The notes under the pieces: generated by a model
Database searches by the model: none
Seen by the model: only the letters and a program-made list of their open reading frames with translations
Told to the model about the DNA's origin: nothing
DNA from: Mycobacterium sp. Aquia_213
GTDB lineage: Bacteria > Actinomycetota > Actinomycetes > Mycobacteriales > Mycobacteriaceae
Length of the DNA stretch: 64,000 nt
NCBI RefSeq assembly: GCF_026625985.1
Contig: NZ_CP113116.1
Location: forward strand, 2,852,001-2,916,000
Direction: 5' to 3'
In this document: positions 1 through 8,337 of the stretch, one piece after another
How positions within the stretch are numbered: the stretch's first letter is position 1
Layout: every line of letters starts with the position of its first letter
Program-made: the position numbers and the translations under genes

Positions 1-857
1 GTGAACGGCAGGATCGACTCGGCCAACGCTTTGGCCCCGACCTTGTCTACCGGGTTGTTGCCGGTCCCGAGCCACACCACAAACCAGCGCTGGGGTGGTC
101 CGGCGGTGGCCGCGTTGGGCGCGCTGACGACGCCAGTCCAGATTTGTCCGTTCGGCTTGCTCGGATCGCTGAACTTGACCTCGTAGAACGACGAGCTCCC
201 GGTGATCCCGTTGGCACCGGTGAGCGGGCCGGATTCCTGGTTGATCCGGGTGCCCGGATACGGCATGAAGAACTCACCCATGTCCGAGCCCAGCCGCACG
301 GCGGCCTTGCCGTCGTTGGCTTCCGCACTGGCATAAAGCTTTTGGTCCAGGCGACCCATCACGATGCGAGTGTCGTTCGCGACCGGCGCCGGCTGACCGG
401 GCTGCGGCGGCGGACCGATCATCTTGCTGAGCAGCGCCGAGCCATAGTCGAGGTGCGAGGCGTCCGACTCGGCCCAGCCGCCGGGAAGCAGGTAGCTGAA
501 CCCACCGACCACGTTGGTGACTCGGGCGGCGTTCGGGTCGACGGGCGGCGGCGCAGGAGGCGCGTTCGGATCGACCGGCGGAGCCGGCGGGGGCACCGGC
601 GCGTTCGGGTCGCCTGGTGCCGGTTGACCGGCGGGGGCCGGTGACGCGCCCGGCACTGGCGCCGCGGTCGTCGGCGCGGGTGCACCGGCCGGGGCCGGTG
701 CGGTGGTCGTTGCCGGAACCGGAGTCGGGACCTCGGGATCGGCATTCGCGGGGGCCGGCAACGCGAAGGTGACGGCACTGGCACTGGCCACCGTGGCGAT
801 CGCCAGCGTCGCCCACAAACCTTTGCGCCGTTGCGAGTTTGTGTCCACCTGATCCAT
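1..857 (-). CDS. apa: Alanine/proline-rich secreted glycoprotein Apa (3' end cut by window edge)
   Basis: Orthologue of the mycobacterial 45/47-kDa secreted antigen Apa (Rv1860, MPT32), an O-mannosylated fibronectin-binding protein. The ATG at 857 opens a frame starting MDQVDTNSQRRKG, with a hydrophobic signal segment (about residues 14-38) and likely cleavage after ANA at residue 39, giving mature DPEVPTP. A proline/alanine-rich stretch of about 70 residues follows, with repeated DPNAPPAP-like units, and then the conserved fibronectin-attachment domain (ARVTNVVGGFSYLLPGGW onward). About 285 codons are present; the C-terminus lies outside the window. The longer open frames on both strands here are artefacts of the GC-rich repeats. 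It is transcribed on the same strand as modABC, downstream of modC after a 108-bp gap, so it may have its own promoter. Confidence 0.93.
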   Translation of the reverse strand, partial: MDQVDTNSQRRKGLWATLAIATVASASAVTFALPAPANADPEVPTPVPATTTAPAPAGAPAPTTAAPVPGASPAPAGQPAPGDPNAPVPPPAPPVDPNAPPAPPPVDPNAARVTNVVGGFSYLLPGGWAESDASHLDYGSALLSKMIGPPPQPGQPAPVANDTRIVMGRLDQKLYASAEANDGKAAVRLGSDMGEFFMPYPGTRINQESGPLTGANGITGSSSFYEVKFSDPSKPNGQIWTGVVSAPNAATAGPPQRWFVVWLGTGNNPVDKVGAKALAESILPF

Positions 858-965
858 GGCGACGAACCTACCGTGTTACCGCTGTGACGCAAGGGTGCCG
901 TGCTGGCGATGCGAGGCGGTTTTCGCGATGTTGCCGGAGCGCGACCTACGTCAGGTCTGCGCAGT

Positions 966-2090
966 TCACCGCGGGTCGGTGTGTCGCGGTGCGGCCGGAT
1001 ACAGCGACACTTCGAGCGCTTTGACCGAAAACCACACCCGGTCTCCGGGTGTCAGCCGCAGCTCGGCGGCGGCGTCGACGGTGATCTCGGCGGCCAATCC
1101 CGGGGCTCCGTCGGGCTGCTCCTGGGCGCGTACCACGACCGCGGGTCCGCGAACGTCTAGCTCCGCCACGGTGAGGTCGACGCAGTTGCGGGGACTGCCG
1201 TGCGGCAGGTCGCGGTAAACGGCCACCGCCGTCGGCGGGAACACCGCGATCGCATCCTGTCCGCTGGTCAGCTCGGCGCCCAGCCGCTCGGCGGGCGTCC
1301 CGTACCAGTGGACGCCGGTGCGGGTGTGCAGCGAGCCGTCCGGCCCGATGGTTCCGTTGACCAGATTGACGCCCGCGATGCGGGCACCGAAATGGCTGCG
1401 CGGCGCGGTGAGCACCTCGGGCACCGGTCCGACTTCGGCGATCTTCCCGCCCTCGAGCACCAGCGCCCGATCGGCCAGGGTGAACACGTCGAGCAGATCG
1501 TGGGTGATCAGGATGACCGCGCAGCCGCTGCGGGCGACGGCGGTGCGCAACACCGCCCGGATAGCCGCGGCGGCCCCGACGTCCAGGCCGGTCAGCGGTT
1601 CGTCGAGCAGCAGCACATCGGGCTCGGCGGCCAACGCTCGCGCGATCGCCACCCGCTGGGCCTGACCGCCGGACAGCTGCCGCGGTTTGCGGTCGGCGAA
1701 CTGCTCGGCGTCCACCTCGCGCAGCCAGCGCAGGGCCACCTGCTTCTCGTCGGCGCGAGCAGACCGGAAGAGGCCGCGACGGCTGTGCGGCCCGAACGCC
1801 ACGTTGGCGGCGACGCTCAGGTGCGGAAACAGCAGCGGGTCCTGTAACAACAGCCCGACCCGGCGGTCGTGCGTCGCCACATCGATCCCGGCGGCCGTGT
1901 CGGTCAACACCCGATCCCCCAGCCGCACGACTCCCTCATCGGGGTGAACCAGGCCGGCGATGACGTGCAGGGCGGTCGACTTACCCGCGCCGTTGGGTCC
2001 GAGCACGGCGAGTACCTCGCCTGCAGACACCGAGAACTCCACATCCAACTGGCGGTCGGCGACCACCGCGCGAAGCTGCAACTCGCTCAC
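966..2090 (-). CDS. modC: Molybdate ABC transporter ATP-binding protein ModC
   Basis: ATPase of the high-affinity molybdate importer. It shows a Walker A GPNGAGKST (residues 31-39), the ABC signature LSGGQAQRVAIARAL, a Walker B VLLLDEPLTGLD and the switch histidine in LITHD. After the nucleotide-binding domain the C-terminal third (about residues 270-370) looks like the TOBE/Mop oxyanion-binding domain that regulates ModC proteins. Its 374 residues fit the family. It starts 7 bp after the modB stop, so translation is probably coupled. It is last in the modA-modB-modC operon and powers uptake that feeds molybdenum cofactor enzymes. Confidence 0.95.
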   Translation of the reverse strand: MSELQLRAVVADRQLDVEFSVSAGEVLAVLGPNGAGKSTALHVIAGLVHPDEGVVRLGDRVLTDTAAGIDVATHDRRVGLLLQDPLLFPHLSVAANVAFGPHSRRGLFRSARADEKQVALRWLREVDAEQFADRKPRQLSGGQAQRVAIARALAAEPDVLLLDEPLTGLDVGAAAAIRAVLRTAVARSGCAVILITHDLLDVFTLADRALVLEGGKIAEVGPVPEVLTAPRSHFGARIAGVNLVNGTIGPDGSLHTRTGVHWYGTPAERLGAELTSGQDAIAVFPPTAVAVYRDLPHGSPRNCVDLTVAELDVRGPAVVVRAQEQPDGAPGLAAEITVDAAAELRLTPGDRVWFSVKALEVSLYPAAPRHTDPR

Positions 2091-2097
2091 GGCCCCG

Positions 2098-2892
2098 CTA
2101 CCTCGCGTCTGTTCCGGTCAGCCGGCGAGCACCCAGCCCGAGTACCACCAGCGCGGCCACCGCGACGAGCAGAATCGACAGTGCCACAGCGGCATTCGCG
2201 TCGGTCACGCGTTGCAGGTAGATCTCCAGCGGCAGGGTGCGGGTGACCCCCTCGCGCGAGCCCGCGAAGGTCAGCGTCGCGCCGAATTCCCCCAACGAAC
2301 GGGCGAACGCCAGCACCGCGCCGGACATCAAACCCGGCAACAGCAGCGGCAGGGTGACCCGCCACCACACCGTGCTCGGCCGTGCCCCGAGCGTCGCGGC
2401 GACCACCTCATAGTCGGATCCCGCGGTGCGGGCCGCGCCCTCGAGGGAGATCACCAGAAACGGCAACGAGACAAACGTCTGGGCCAGCACCACGGCGGTG
2501 GTGCTGAAGGCGATGCTGATCCCGGCGGCCTCCAGGTACTGCCCGATCAATCCGAGCCGCCCGAATGCGTAGAGCAACGCGATGCCGCCCACCACCGGCG
2601 GCAGCACCAGCGGCAGCAGGATCAGCGGCCGCAGCAGCCGGACCAGCAGCGCCGTGCTGCGGGCCAGCACCAGGGCCATCGGCACGCCCAGGAGCACGCA
2701 CAACACGGTGCTCGCGGCCGCGGTCTTGAGGCTGAGCAGCAGCGCGGTCTGCGACGACGAGCTGGTGATCAGCGACCAGAAATTCGGCCAATCAACCTTG
2801 ATCGCGATCGCCAGCAGCGGCAACACCACGAAGGCGGCCCCGACGGCGGCGGGGACAAATACCCACCGGGGCAGGTTCGTGGGTCGGCGCAC
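2098..2892 (-). CDS. modB: Molybdate ABC transporter permease ModB
   Basis: Inner-membrane permease of the ModABC importer. Its 264 residues have about five to six hydrophobic segments and the EAA coupling loop near GAARTAGSDYEVVAATLGA that contacts ModC. The open frame continues far upstream through modA in another phase, but that extension is a shadow. The chosen GTG at 2892 lies 2 bp after the modA stop codon (2895-2897), gives MRRPTNLPRWVF and matches the length I recall for Rv1858. The close spacing on both sides supports one modABC transcript. Confidence 0.93.
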   Translation of the reverse strand: MRRPTNLPRWVFVPAAVGAAFVVLPLLAIAIKVDWPNFWSLITSSSSQTALLLSLKTAAASTVLCVLLGVPMALVLARSTALLVRLLRPLILLPLVLPPVVGGIALLYAFGRLGLIGQYLEAAGISIAFSTTAVVLAQTFVSLPFLVISLEGAARTAGSDYEVVAATLGARPSTVWWRVTLPLLLPGLMSGAVLAFARSLGEFGATLTFAGSREGVTRTLPLEIYLQRVTDANAAVALSILLVAVAALVVLGLGARRLTGTDAR

Positions 2893-2894
2893 GA

Positions 2895-3680
2895 TCAGGG
2901 TTTTGCGAAGCCCGACTGCGCCAGGATCTTCTGGCCCGCATCCGACGTCACCAGGGTCACGAACTTCTGCGCCGTCGCCGCCTGCGGCGCCTTTTTCAAT
3001 ACCCCGATGGGGTAGACGTTGACCGCGCCGGCGGCCTCGGGAAAGTTGACCGTCGCGACTTTGTCCTTGGCGTTCTTCGCGTCCGTGACATAGACCAGCG
3101 CGGCGTCCGCCTGACCGCTGGTGACCTTGTTGAGGACATCGCTCACGCTGGGTTCCTCGCTGACCGGGTTGAGGTGCACCCCGGTGCTGTTCTCGATGCG
3201 CAGGGTCGCCGCTCCGCAGGGCACCGGCTTCTGACAGACCACGACGCTGGTTCCCGGTTTGGCCAGGTCGGCAAAGGAGCCGATGTTGCGCGGATTGCCC
3301 GGCGCGGTGACGATGACCAGCGTGTTGGCGGCGAAATTCGTCGGGCTCCCGGCCAGCAACCCGGCCTTGATGACGACGTCCATCTGGGCGGTATCCGCCG
3401 ACGCGAAGACGTCGGCGCTCGCGCCCTGCGTCAACTGCGTGGCGAGTTCGGAGGAGCCCGCGAATTCGAATTCGACACCGCTGCCGGGATTGTCGGTTTT
3501 GAACTGCTGACTGAGCTGGGTGAACGCGGGCTTGAGTGAGGCCGCGGCGAACACCACGATCGAGCCCGTCGGCGACGGCGATTGACCGGGTGACGACGAC
3601 GGCGTCTTCGAGCCACACGCCACCAAGCCCGCGACGAGCGTCGTGGACACCAACCCGGCCAGAATCCCGATCCGACGCAT
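2895..3680 (-). CDS. modA: Molybdate-binding lipoprotein ModA
   Basis: Periplasmic-type binding protein that captures molybdate (possibly tungstate) outside the membrane. The N-terminus MRRIGILAGLVSTTLVAGLVAC is a lipoprotein signal with lipobox LVAC, so it should be anchored at Cys22. The body shows ModA features: IVVFAAASLKPAF at the start of lobe 1, FEFAGSSELATQL, ADVFASAD and a second-lobe ALVYVTDA segment. Its 261 residues are typical. It is first in modABC and divergent from the SDR gene at 3875. An inverted repeat sits directly upstream of the start. Confidence 0.96.
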   Translation of the reverse strand: MRRIGILAGLVSTTLVAGLVACGSKTPSSSPGQSPSPTGSIVVFAAASLKPAFTQLSQQFKTDNPGSGVEFEFAGSSELATQLTQGASADVFASADTAQMDVVIKAGLLAGSPTNFAANTLVIVTAPGNPRNIGSFADLAKPGTSVVVCQKPVPCGAATLRIENSTGVHLNPVSEEPSVSDVLNKVTSGQADAALVYVTDAKNAKDKVATVNFPEAAGAVNVYPIGVLKKAPQAATAQKFVTLVTSDAGQKILAQSGFAKP

Positions 3681-3688
3681 GGTCAGAC

Positions 3689-3709
3689 CTTAACTTGCGG
3701 CTGGTTAAG
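3689..3709. promoter_or_regulatory. Inverted repeat just upstream of modA
   Basis: CTTAAC and GTTAAG form a perfect 6-bp inverted repeat with a 9-bp spacer, ending 9 bp before the modA start codon. The position overlaps the modA ribosome-binding region, so it could be an operator or an mRNA hairpin affecting translation. It does not match a ModE site that I know. Function is inferred from position only. Confidence 0.35.
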
Positions 3710-3843
3710 AGGTGCCGACCAAAGAGTTATCGAAATTTGTCTGCGCGTCGCGGCGTCCTTAGTTTCCCCTTAGAGCTACTGTCCAGTAACATCGACGTAG
3801 ATTTAGGCCATACGCGCTGAGGTCCCGGGCATTGGCCCTGTGG

Positions 3844-3857
3844 GTTCAACGTTGAAC
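3844..3857. promoter_or_regulatory. Perfect 14-bp palindrome upstream of SDR gene
   Basis: GTTCAAC followed directly by GTTGAAC makes an uninterrupted 14-bp palindrome in the modA/SDR divergent region, 17 bp before the SDR start and next to its ribosome binding site (GAGGAGG). Such a site commonly binds a dimeric repressor. No regulator gene is adjacent, so the binding protein is unknown. Confidence 0.45.
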
Positions 3858-3874
3858 ACGAGGAGGTCACGGCA

Positions 3875-4546
3875 GTGGAGGTGCTGGTCACCGGCGGCGA
3901 CACGGATCTTGGGCGGACAGTAGCCGAGGGCTTTCGCGATGACGGTCACAAGGTGACCCTCGTGGGTGCGCGGCGCAGCGATCTCGAGGTCGCCGCCAAA
4001 GAGCTGGACGTCGACGCGATCGTCTGCGACACCACCAACCCGGCCAGCCTCGAAGAGGCTCGTGGGTTGTTCCCCCATCACCTGGACACCATCGTCAACG
4101 TGCCCGATAGCTGCTGGGACGACGGCGACCCTCGCACCTACTCGATATCCGACACCGCCGCCGTGTGGCACAACGCCCTCGACGCGACCGTGCTGTCGGC
4201 GGTGCTGACCGTCCAAGCGGTCGGTGACCACCTGCGCTCCGGTGGCTCCATCATCAGTGTCATACCGGAAAACCCGCCCGCGGCCAGCGTCGACGCCGCG
4301 ATCAAAGCCACGCTGTCGAGCTGGGTTGCCGGACAGGCCGGCATCTTTGGCACTCGCGGCATCACGGTCAACGCCGTGGCGAGCGGGCGCAGCGCCCAGG
4401 CCGGATACGACGGCCTTTCGCGTACACCGCCTTCGGTCGCAGAAGAGGTCGCCCGGTTGGCGTTGTTCCTGACGACTCCGGCGGCCCGCCACATCACCGG
4501 CCAGACGCTGCACGTCAGCCACGGTGCGCTCGCACGTTTTGCCTAG
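3875..4546 (+). CDS. SDR-family protein with degenerate active site (Rv1856c-like)
   Basis: Short-chain dehydrogenase/reductase fold protein of 223 residues. The N-terminus MEVLVTGGDTDLGRTVAEGF carries a variant nucleotide-binding turn (TGGDTDLG). The C-terminus GITVNAVASGRSAQ and ITGQTLHVSHGA are standard SDR strands. The catalytic Tyr-x-x-x-Lys is not visible: the aligned stretch AASVDAAIKA keeps the lysine but has Asp where the tyrosine should be. Catalysis may therefore be lost or altered. The GTG start at 3875 is preceded by a strong GAGGAGG. It is divergent from modA and followed by a relic of a luciferase-like oxidoreductase. It matches my recollection of Rv1856c in context and size. 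Confidence 0.85.
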   Translation: MEVLVTGGDTDLGRTVAEGFRDDGHKVTLVGARRSDLEVAAKELDVDAIVCDTTNPASLEEARGLFPHHLDTIVNVPDSCWDDGDPRTYSISDTAAVWHNALDATVLSAVLTVQAVGDHLRSGGSIISVIPENPPAASVDAAIKATLSSWVAGQAGIFGTRGITVNAVASGRSAQAGYDGLSRTPPSVAEEVARLALFLTTPAARHITGQTLHVSHGALARFA

Positions 4547-4819
4547 AGCGCATTTCGCTTCATTTCCCTAGCTGCTGGCGACGGTGAGAGCCGCGGCTGC
4601 CCGGCTTGGTTCTTCAACGAGGACGACAAGCCGGCCCAGATCCCCAGTGCGCCTGGGATTCTGGTGATGGGCAACTCCAAAGTCGTTGCCCAACAGATCA
4701 AGACGAAAGTGCTCGACGTCGGCGTCGAGGGCCTGATTATTAGTCTCGCCGCGCATGGGTACACACCAGGTGTCATCACTACCGCCGCCGAGCTGTTGCG
4801 GCCACTGCTGGACATGTAA
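4547..4819 (+). pseudogene. C-terminal relic of LLM-class F420-dependent oxidoreductase (Rv1855c-like)
   Basis: Between the SDR stop and ndh one plus-strand frame, without a start codon of its own, encodes about 90 residues ending at TAA 4817-4819. It contains NEDDKPAQIPSAPGILVMG, then VVAQQIKTKVLDVGVEGLII, then GYTPGVITTAAELLRPLLDM. This pattern (glycine strand, VAxQI, AGVDGLI-like strand, PGV..A.E.LRPL) is the C-terminus of luciferase-like F420 oxidoreductases. M. tuberculosis has such a gene, Rv1855c, at this exact place. The N-terminal two thirds are absent, so I call it a truncated pseudogene. It happens to be in the same phase as the preceding SDR stop codon. Confidence 0.7.
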
Positions 4820-4995
4820 CCGAGGTCGCATTCGGCGTCGGACATGACGCGAATCACGTTGCCGCGACCAGCGGCAACGTGCCGATGTGGTTGATTGCAC
4901 AGGCTTACTACCTGGGTTTCGGGGCGGCCGGGTGACTACCGTTATAGCTAACTGACACCGCGCGAGACGAAGCCCCACCAGGAGCATCCAAACCA
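4820..4995 (+). other. Short gap with an unrecognised degenerate reading frame
   Basis: After the oxidoreductase relic a different phase reads through to TGA 4933-4935, ending VPMWLIAQAYYLGFGAAG. It looks protein-like (aromatic, aliphatic pattern) but has no start or ribosome binding site, and I do not recognise it. The last 60 bp before ndh are the likely ndh promoter and leader. Confidence 0.3.
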
Positions 4996-6384
4996 ATGAG
5001 CCCTCAGCAAGAAGCTACAGCTGAACCGAAGCGACGGCACCGAGTTGTGATCATCGGGTCGGGATTCGGCGGACTCAACGCGGCAAAGAAACTCAAACGG
5101 GCCGACGTCGACATCAAGTTGATCGCCCGCACCACGCATCACTTGTTCCAGCCGTTGCTGTACCAAGTCGCCACCGGGATCATCTCCGAGGGTGAGATCG
5201 CTCCTCCGACACGGGTTGTGCTGCGCAATCAGCGCAATGTCCAGGTGCTGCTCGGCAACGTCACCCACATCGACCTGGCCAACCAAACCGTCGTCTCGGA
5301 GTTGCTCGGCCATAGCTACGAAACTCCGTACGACAGCCTGATTGTCGCCGCCGGTGCCGGTCAGTCGTACTTCGGCAACGACCACTTCGCCGAATTCGCG
5401 CCCGGTATGAAGTCGATCGATGACGCGCTCGAGTTGCGCGGCCGCATCTTGAGCGCCTTCGAACAGGCCGAGCGGTCAAGCGATCCCGAGCGCCGCAGGA
5501 AGCTGCTGACCTTCACCGTCGTCGGGGCCGGACCCACCGGCGTCGAAATGGCCGGGCAGATAGCCGAATTGGCCGAGTACACCCTGAAAGGTGCGTTCCG
5601 GCATATCGATTCGACGAAGGCTCGGGTCATACTCCTCGACGCCGCCCCGGCGGTCTTGCCGCCGATGGGCGAAAAGCTCGGTGAGCGGGCCAAAGCGCGG
5701 CTGGAGAAGATGGGCGTCGAGATCCAGCTGGGTGCGATGGTCACCGACGTGGACCGCAACGGCCTCACGGTCAAGGATTCCGATGGCACCATCCGGCGGA
5801 TCGAATCCGCTTGCAAAGTCTGGTCGGCCGGTGTGCAGGCCAGCCGGTTGGGGCGCGATATCGCCGAGCAGTCGCCCGCCGAACTGGACCGGGCCGGCCG
5901 CGTCAAAGTGCTGCCCGACCTGTCGGTCCCGGGGTACCCGAACGTGTTCATCGTCGGCGACATGGCCGCCGTCGAGGGCGTGCCGGGGGTCGCGCAGGGT
6001 GCGATCCAGGGCGCCAAGTACGTGGCCAGCGCGATCAAGGCCGAACTCGCCGGGGCCGACCCCGCCGAACGTGAGCCATTCCAGTACTTCGACAAGGGTT
6101 CCATGGCCACGGTGTCGCGGTTTTCCGCGGTGGCCAAGATCGGCCCGCTGGAGTTCAGCGGTTTCATCGCCTGGCTGATCTGGCTGGTGCTGCACCTGGT
6201 GTATCTGGTCGGGTTCAAGACCAAGATCACCACGCTGCTGTCCTGGACCGTGACGTTCCTGAGCACGCGGCGTGGCCAGCTGACGATCACCGACCAGCAG
6301 GCGTTTGCGCGCACACGGATTGAACAGCTGGCCGAATTGGCCGCGGAGGCCCGGGAGTCCGAGACTGCCCGAGCCGCGAGTTAG
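4996..6384 (+). CDS. ndh: Type II NADH dehydrogenase (non-proton-pumping)
   Basis: Membrane-associated FAD enzyme that oxidises NADH and reduces menaquinone without pumping protons, feeding the respiratory chain. Of its 462 residues, VVIIGSGFGGLNAA (about 17-30) is the FAD Rossmann motif, VVGAGPTGVEMAGQIAELA (about 175) the NADH-binding motif, and YPNVFIVGDMAA the C-terminal FAD-binding signature. A hydrophobic stretch near residue 385 (FIAWLIWLVLHLVYLVGF) anchors it to the membrane. It matches Rv1854c. It converges on ureD, with stop codons overlapping by 4 bp. Confidence 0.97.
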   Translation: MSPQQEATAEPKRRHRVVIIGSGFGGLNAAKKLKRADVDIKLIARTTHHLFQPLLYQVATGIISEGEIAPPTRVVLRNQRNVQVLLGNVTHIDLANQTVVSELLGHSYETPYDSLIVAAGAGQSYFGNDHFAEFAPGMKSIDDALELRGRILSAFEQAERSSDPERRRKLLTFTVVGAGPTGVEMAGQIAELAEYTLKGAFRHIDSTKARVILLDAAPAVLPPMGEKLGERAKARLEKMGVEIQLGAMVTDVDRNGLTVKDSDGTIRRIESACKVWSAGVQASRLGRDIAEQSPAELDRAGRVKVLPDLSVPGYPNVFIVGDMAAVEGVPGVAQGAIQGAKYVASAIKAELAGADPAEREPFQYFDKGSMATVSRFSAVAKIGPLEFSGFIAWLIWLVLHLVYLVGFKTKITTLLSWTVTFLSTRRGQLTITDQQAFARTRIEQLAELAAEARESETARAAS

Positions 6385-7022
6385 CCGACCAGCCGGCCGG
6401 CCTGCCACGTGCTGAGCGTCCCGCCACCGGCCAACGTCAGGACGGTCGATTCGCTAGGCATGTCCGTGGATTCCATTGCTGGGTAGCATAATTCGCTAAT
6501 AGTCGCTCGTGGTGCCGCGATGCGGTCGTCGGCCACCGACCCGGCGCCCAGTTCCACCCGGTGCCGCAGCAGCGGGCGGTCGTGACGGTCGGCCCGTAGC
6601 GATCCTGACCAGAAGCCCTCGCACTCATTGCATCTGCCGATCTGCACGCGCTCGCGCAAGCGAATCCGGCCGTCATCTCGCAGTACCACCGCCACCGTCG
6701 ACACATGCCGCGCATCGGCGGCCACGACCGTCGGCTCGAGATCGACATCGAGACTCCCGCTCACCTCGATGTACCAGTCGGCGTGCGATGTCAGCGTTTT
6801 CGCCCCGGGCAGGGCCACGGTGGCGGCGGCGCTGCGTAGTTTCAAAACCGCGCCGGTCTCGACGACGACCCGGATGTTGATCGTGTCGCCGCCCAACGGG
6901 GTGGCGGCTGCCGACACCAGGTGCACCGTGTCGGGCGCGGTGCAGCGGGCCTGCATACCGCCGCTGCACTGGATGCGCGGCAAGCGGTCACGCGACGCGA
7001 CCAGCAAAACGTCAGAGTGCAT
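6381..7022 (-). CDS. ureD: Urease accessory protein UreD/UreH
   Basis: Scaffold chaperone that, with UreF and UreG, delivers nickel to the urease active site. The 213-residue product from ATG 7022 starts MHSDVLLVASRD and has the UreD features LRLRSAAATVALPG-like core, GDTINIRVVVE and NECEGFWSG. I chose the ATG at 7022, which overlaps the end of ureG by 11 bp, over one six codons earlier because the shorter form matches the start I recall for Rv1853. It is the last gene of ureABCFGD and its stop overlaps that of ndh. Confidence 0.9.
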   Translation of the reverse strand: MHSDVLLVASRDRLPRIQCSGGMQARCTAPDTVHLVSAAATPLGGDTINIRVVVETGAVLKLRSAAATVALPGAKTLTSHADWYIEVSGSLDVDLEPTVVAADARHVSTVAVVLRDDGRIRLRERVQIGRCNECEGFWSGSLRADRHDRPLLRHRVELGAGSVADDRIAAPRATISELCYPAMESTDMPSESTVLTLAGGGTLSTWQAGRLVG

Positions 7023-7686
7023 TGGCCGACAGCTGCGCATGCACCCAGGCCAGCACCTCGGTGGCGGCCGGGTCCTTGGTCAGTGACTGCAGCACAGTCG
7101 GTCGGCCGTCGCGCACGGCGTCGGCGTCGCGAGCCATCACATCCAGGTCGGCGCCCACCAACGGTGCTAGATCAATCTTGTTGACTACCAATAGATCCGA
7201 ATACGTCACCCCTGGACCGCCCTTCCGTGGCACCTTGTCGCCGCCGGCCACGTCGATGACGAAGATCTGGACGTCCACCAGGCCCGACGAGAAGGTCGCG
7301 GTCAGGTTGTCGCCGCCGGACTCGACCAGGATCAGGTCCAGCGCCTGGTGCGCGGCGATCAAGTCGTCGATCGCGTCGAGGTTCGCGGTGATGTCGTCGC
7401 GGATCGCGGTATGCGGGCAGCCGCCGGTCTGCACGGCGGCGATCCGGTTGTTCGGCAGCACAGCGTGTTTGCGTAAGAAGTCGGCGTCTTCGGTGGTGTA
7501 GATGTCGTTGGTCAGCACCGCCAGCGACAGCTCGTCACGCAACTGCCGGCACAGCGCGGCGACCAGTGCGGTCTTTCCGGAGCCCACCGGGCCGCCGACG
7601 CCGATGCGCAGCGGCTCCCCCGGCTGCCTGACGCGTTTCGGCCGTTCGGTGTGCGGATGCGGATGGCTGTGGGAATGTGCTGGCAT
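7012..7686 (-). CDS. ureG: Urease accessory GTPase UreG
   Basis: SIMIBI-class GTPase that drives nickel insertion into apo-urease. The 224-residue protein begins with a histidine-rich metal-binding leader (MPAHSHSHPHPH). It then has a P-loop GGPVGSGKTAL (about residues 31-41), the conserved metal motif GGCPHTAIRDD with the Cys-Pro-His triad, an ESGGDNL switch region and the guanine-specificity motif VVNKIDLA. It sits between ureF (10-bp gap) and ureD (11-bp overlap) in the urease operon. Confidence 0.97.
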   Translation of the reverse strand: MPAHSHSHPHPHTERPKRVRQPGEPLRIGVGGPVGSGKTALVAALCRQLRDELSLAVLTNDIYTTEDADFLRKHAVLPNNRIAAVQTGGCPHTAIRDDITANLDAIDDLIAAHQALDLILVESGGDNLTATFSSGLVDVQIFVIDVAGGDKVPRKGGPGVTYSDLLVVNKIDLAPLVGADLDVMARDADAVRDGRPTVLQSLTKDPAATEVLAWVHAQLSANAL

Positions 7687-7696
7687 GGCGTTCCTT

Positions 7697-8332
7697 TCAG
7701 GACACGAATAGCGGCCGTTCGCGTTCGGTGTGGCGCTGGGCCAAGGTATCGAGCAAAGGGTCCGACAAGTCGGCCAGTCCGGCGGCCGCCTGCGCGGCGG
7801 TGCGCTCGCACACCTCGGCCAGCCGGAACGTCAGCGCCGCGACGTCAGCCGGGTCCAGGGCGAGCAGCCGCTGGGCCGCGGTTGCCGAGCCCGTCATCGT
7901 GGTGTAGACGATCGCCAGCGCGCTCTGCTCCGGGTTCAGACCGCTCACGGCGCCCACTCGTCCGGCCGCGACCGCGAGGTGCGGCTGTGCACCGAGTTCG
8001 TCGCAACAGATGTCCGGCCAGACCCGTCGTGCCAGCCTCGCCAACCCGCGGCCCTGGCTGCGCGATGCCTGCCGAGCCGCGGGCGCCGGGGTGCGGGCAT
8101 CGGTCTCCAAATCGGCTTGCCCGGGGTCGAGCTCACCGCGGTGAACCGCCACCGCGATGGACGCGGTGACCAGCCCGTGGCAGCGAATTCTGCGGCGCAA
8201 GAAGGCTTCCAGGGTGTCCAGGTTGGTCACCAGGCGGCTGGTGACTGCCTCCTCCACGCCGCCGGAATGCACGTGAGCGCCGGCCGGGAGTCGCGAATCG
8301 GCCAGGGTGAGCAGCGTCGCCAGTGCAGACAT
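7697..8332 (-). CDS. ureF: Urease accessory protein UreF
   Basis: All-helical accessory protein that bridges UreD and UreG and gates GTP hydrolysis during urease activation. Its 211 residues begin MSALATLLTLADSRLPAGAHVHSGGVEEAV, with the family-typical LADSRLPxGxxxHSxGxE signature. It starts 5 bp after the ureC stop. Length is close to the family norm. Confidence 0.95.
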   Translation of the reverse strand: MSALATLLTLADSRLPAGAHVHSGGVEEAVTSRLVTNLDTLEAFLRRRIRCHGLVTASIAVAVHRGELDPGQADLETDARTPAPAARQASRSQGRGLARLARRVWPDICCDELGAQPHLAVAAGRVGAVSGLNPEQSALAIVYTTMTGSATAAQRLLALDPADVAALTFRLAEVCERTAAQAAAGLADLSDPLLDTLAQRHTERERPLFVS

Positions 8333-8337
8333 GTGAG

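Noticed and set aside
2098..3618. 506-codon minus-strand frame as a long ModB
   Set aside because: The upstream half overlaps modA in another phase; ModB starts at GTG 2892.
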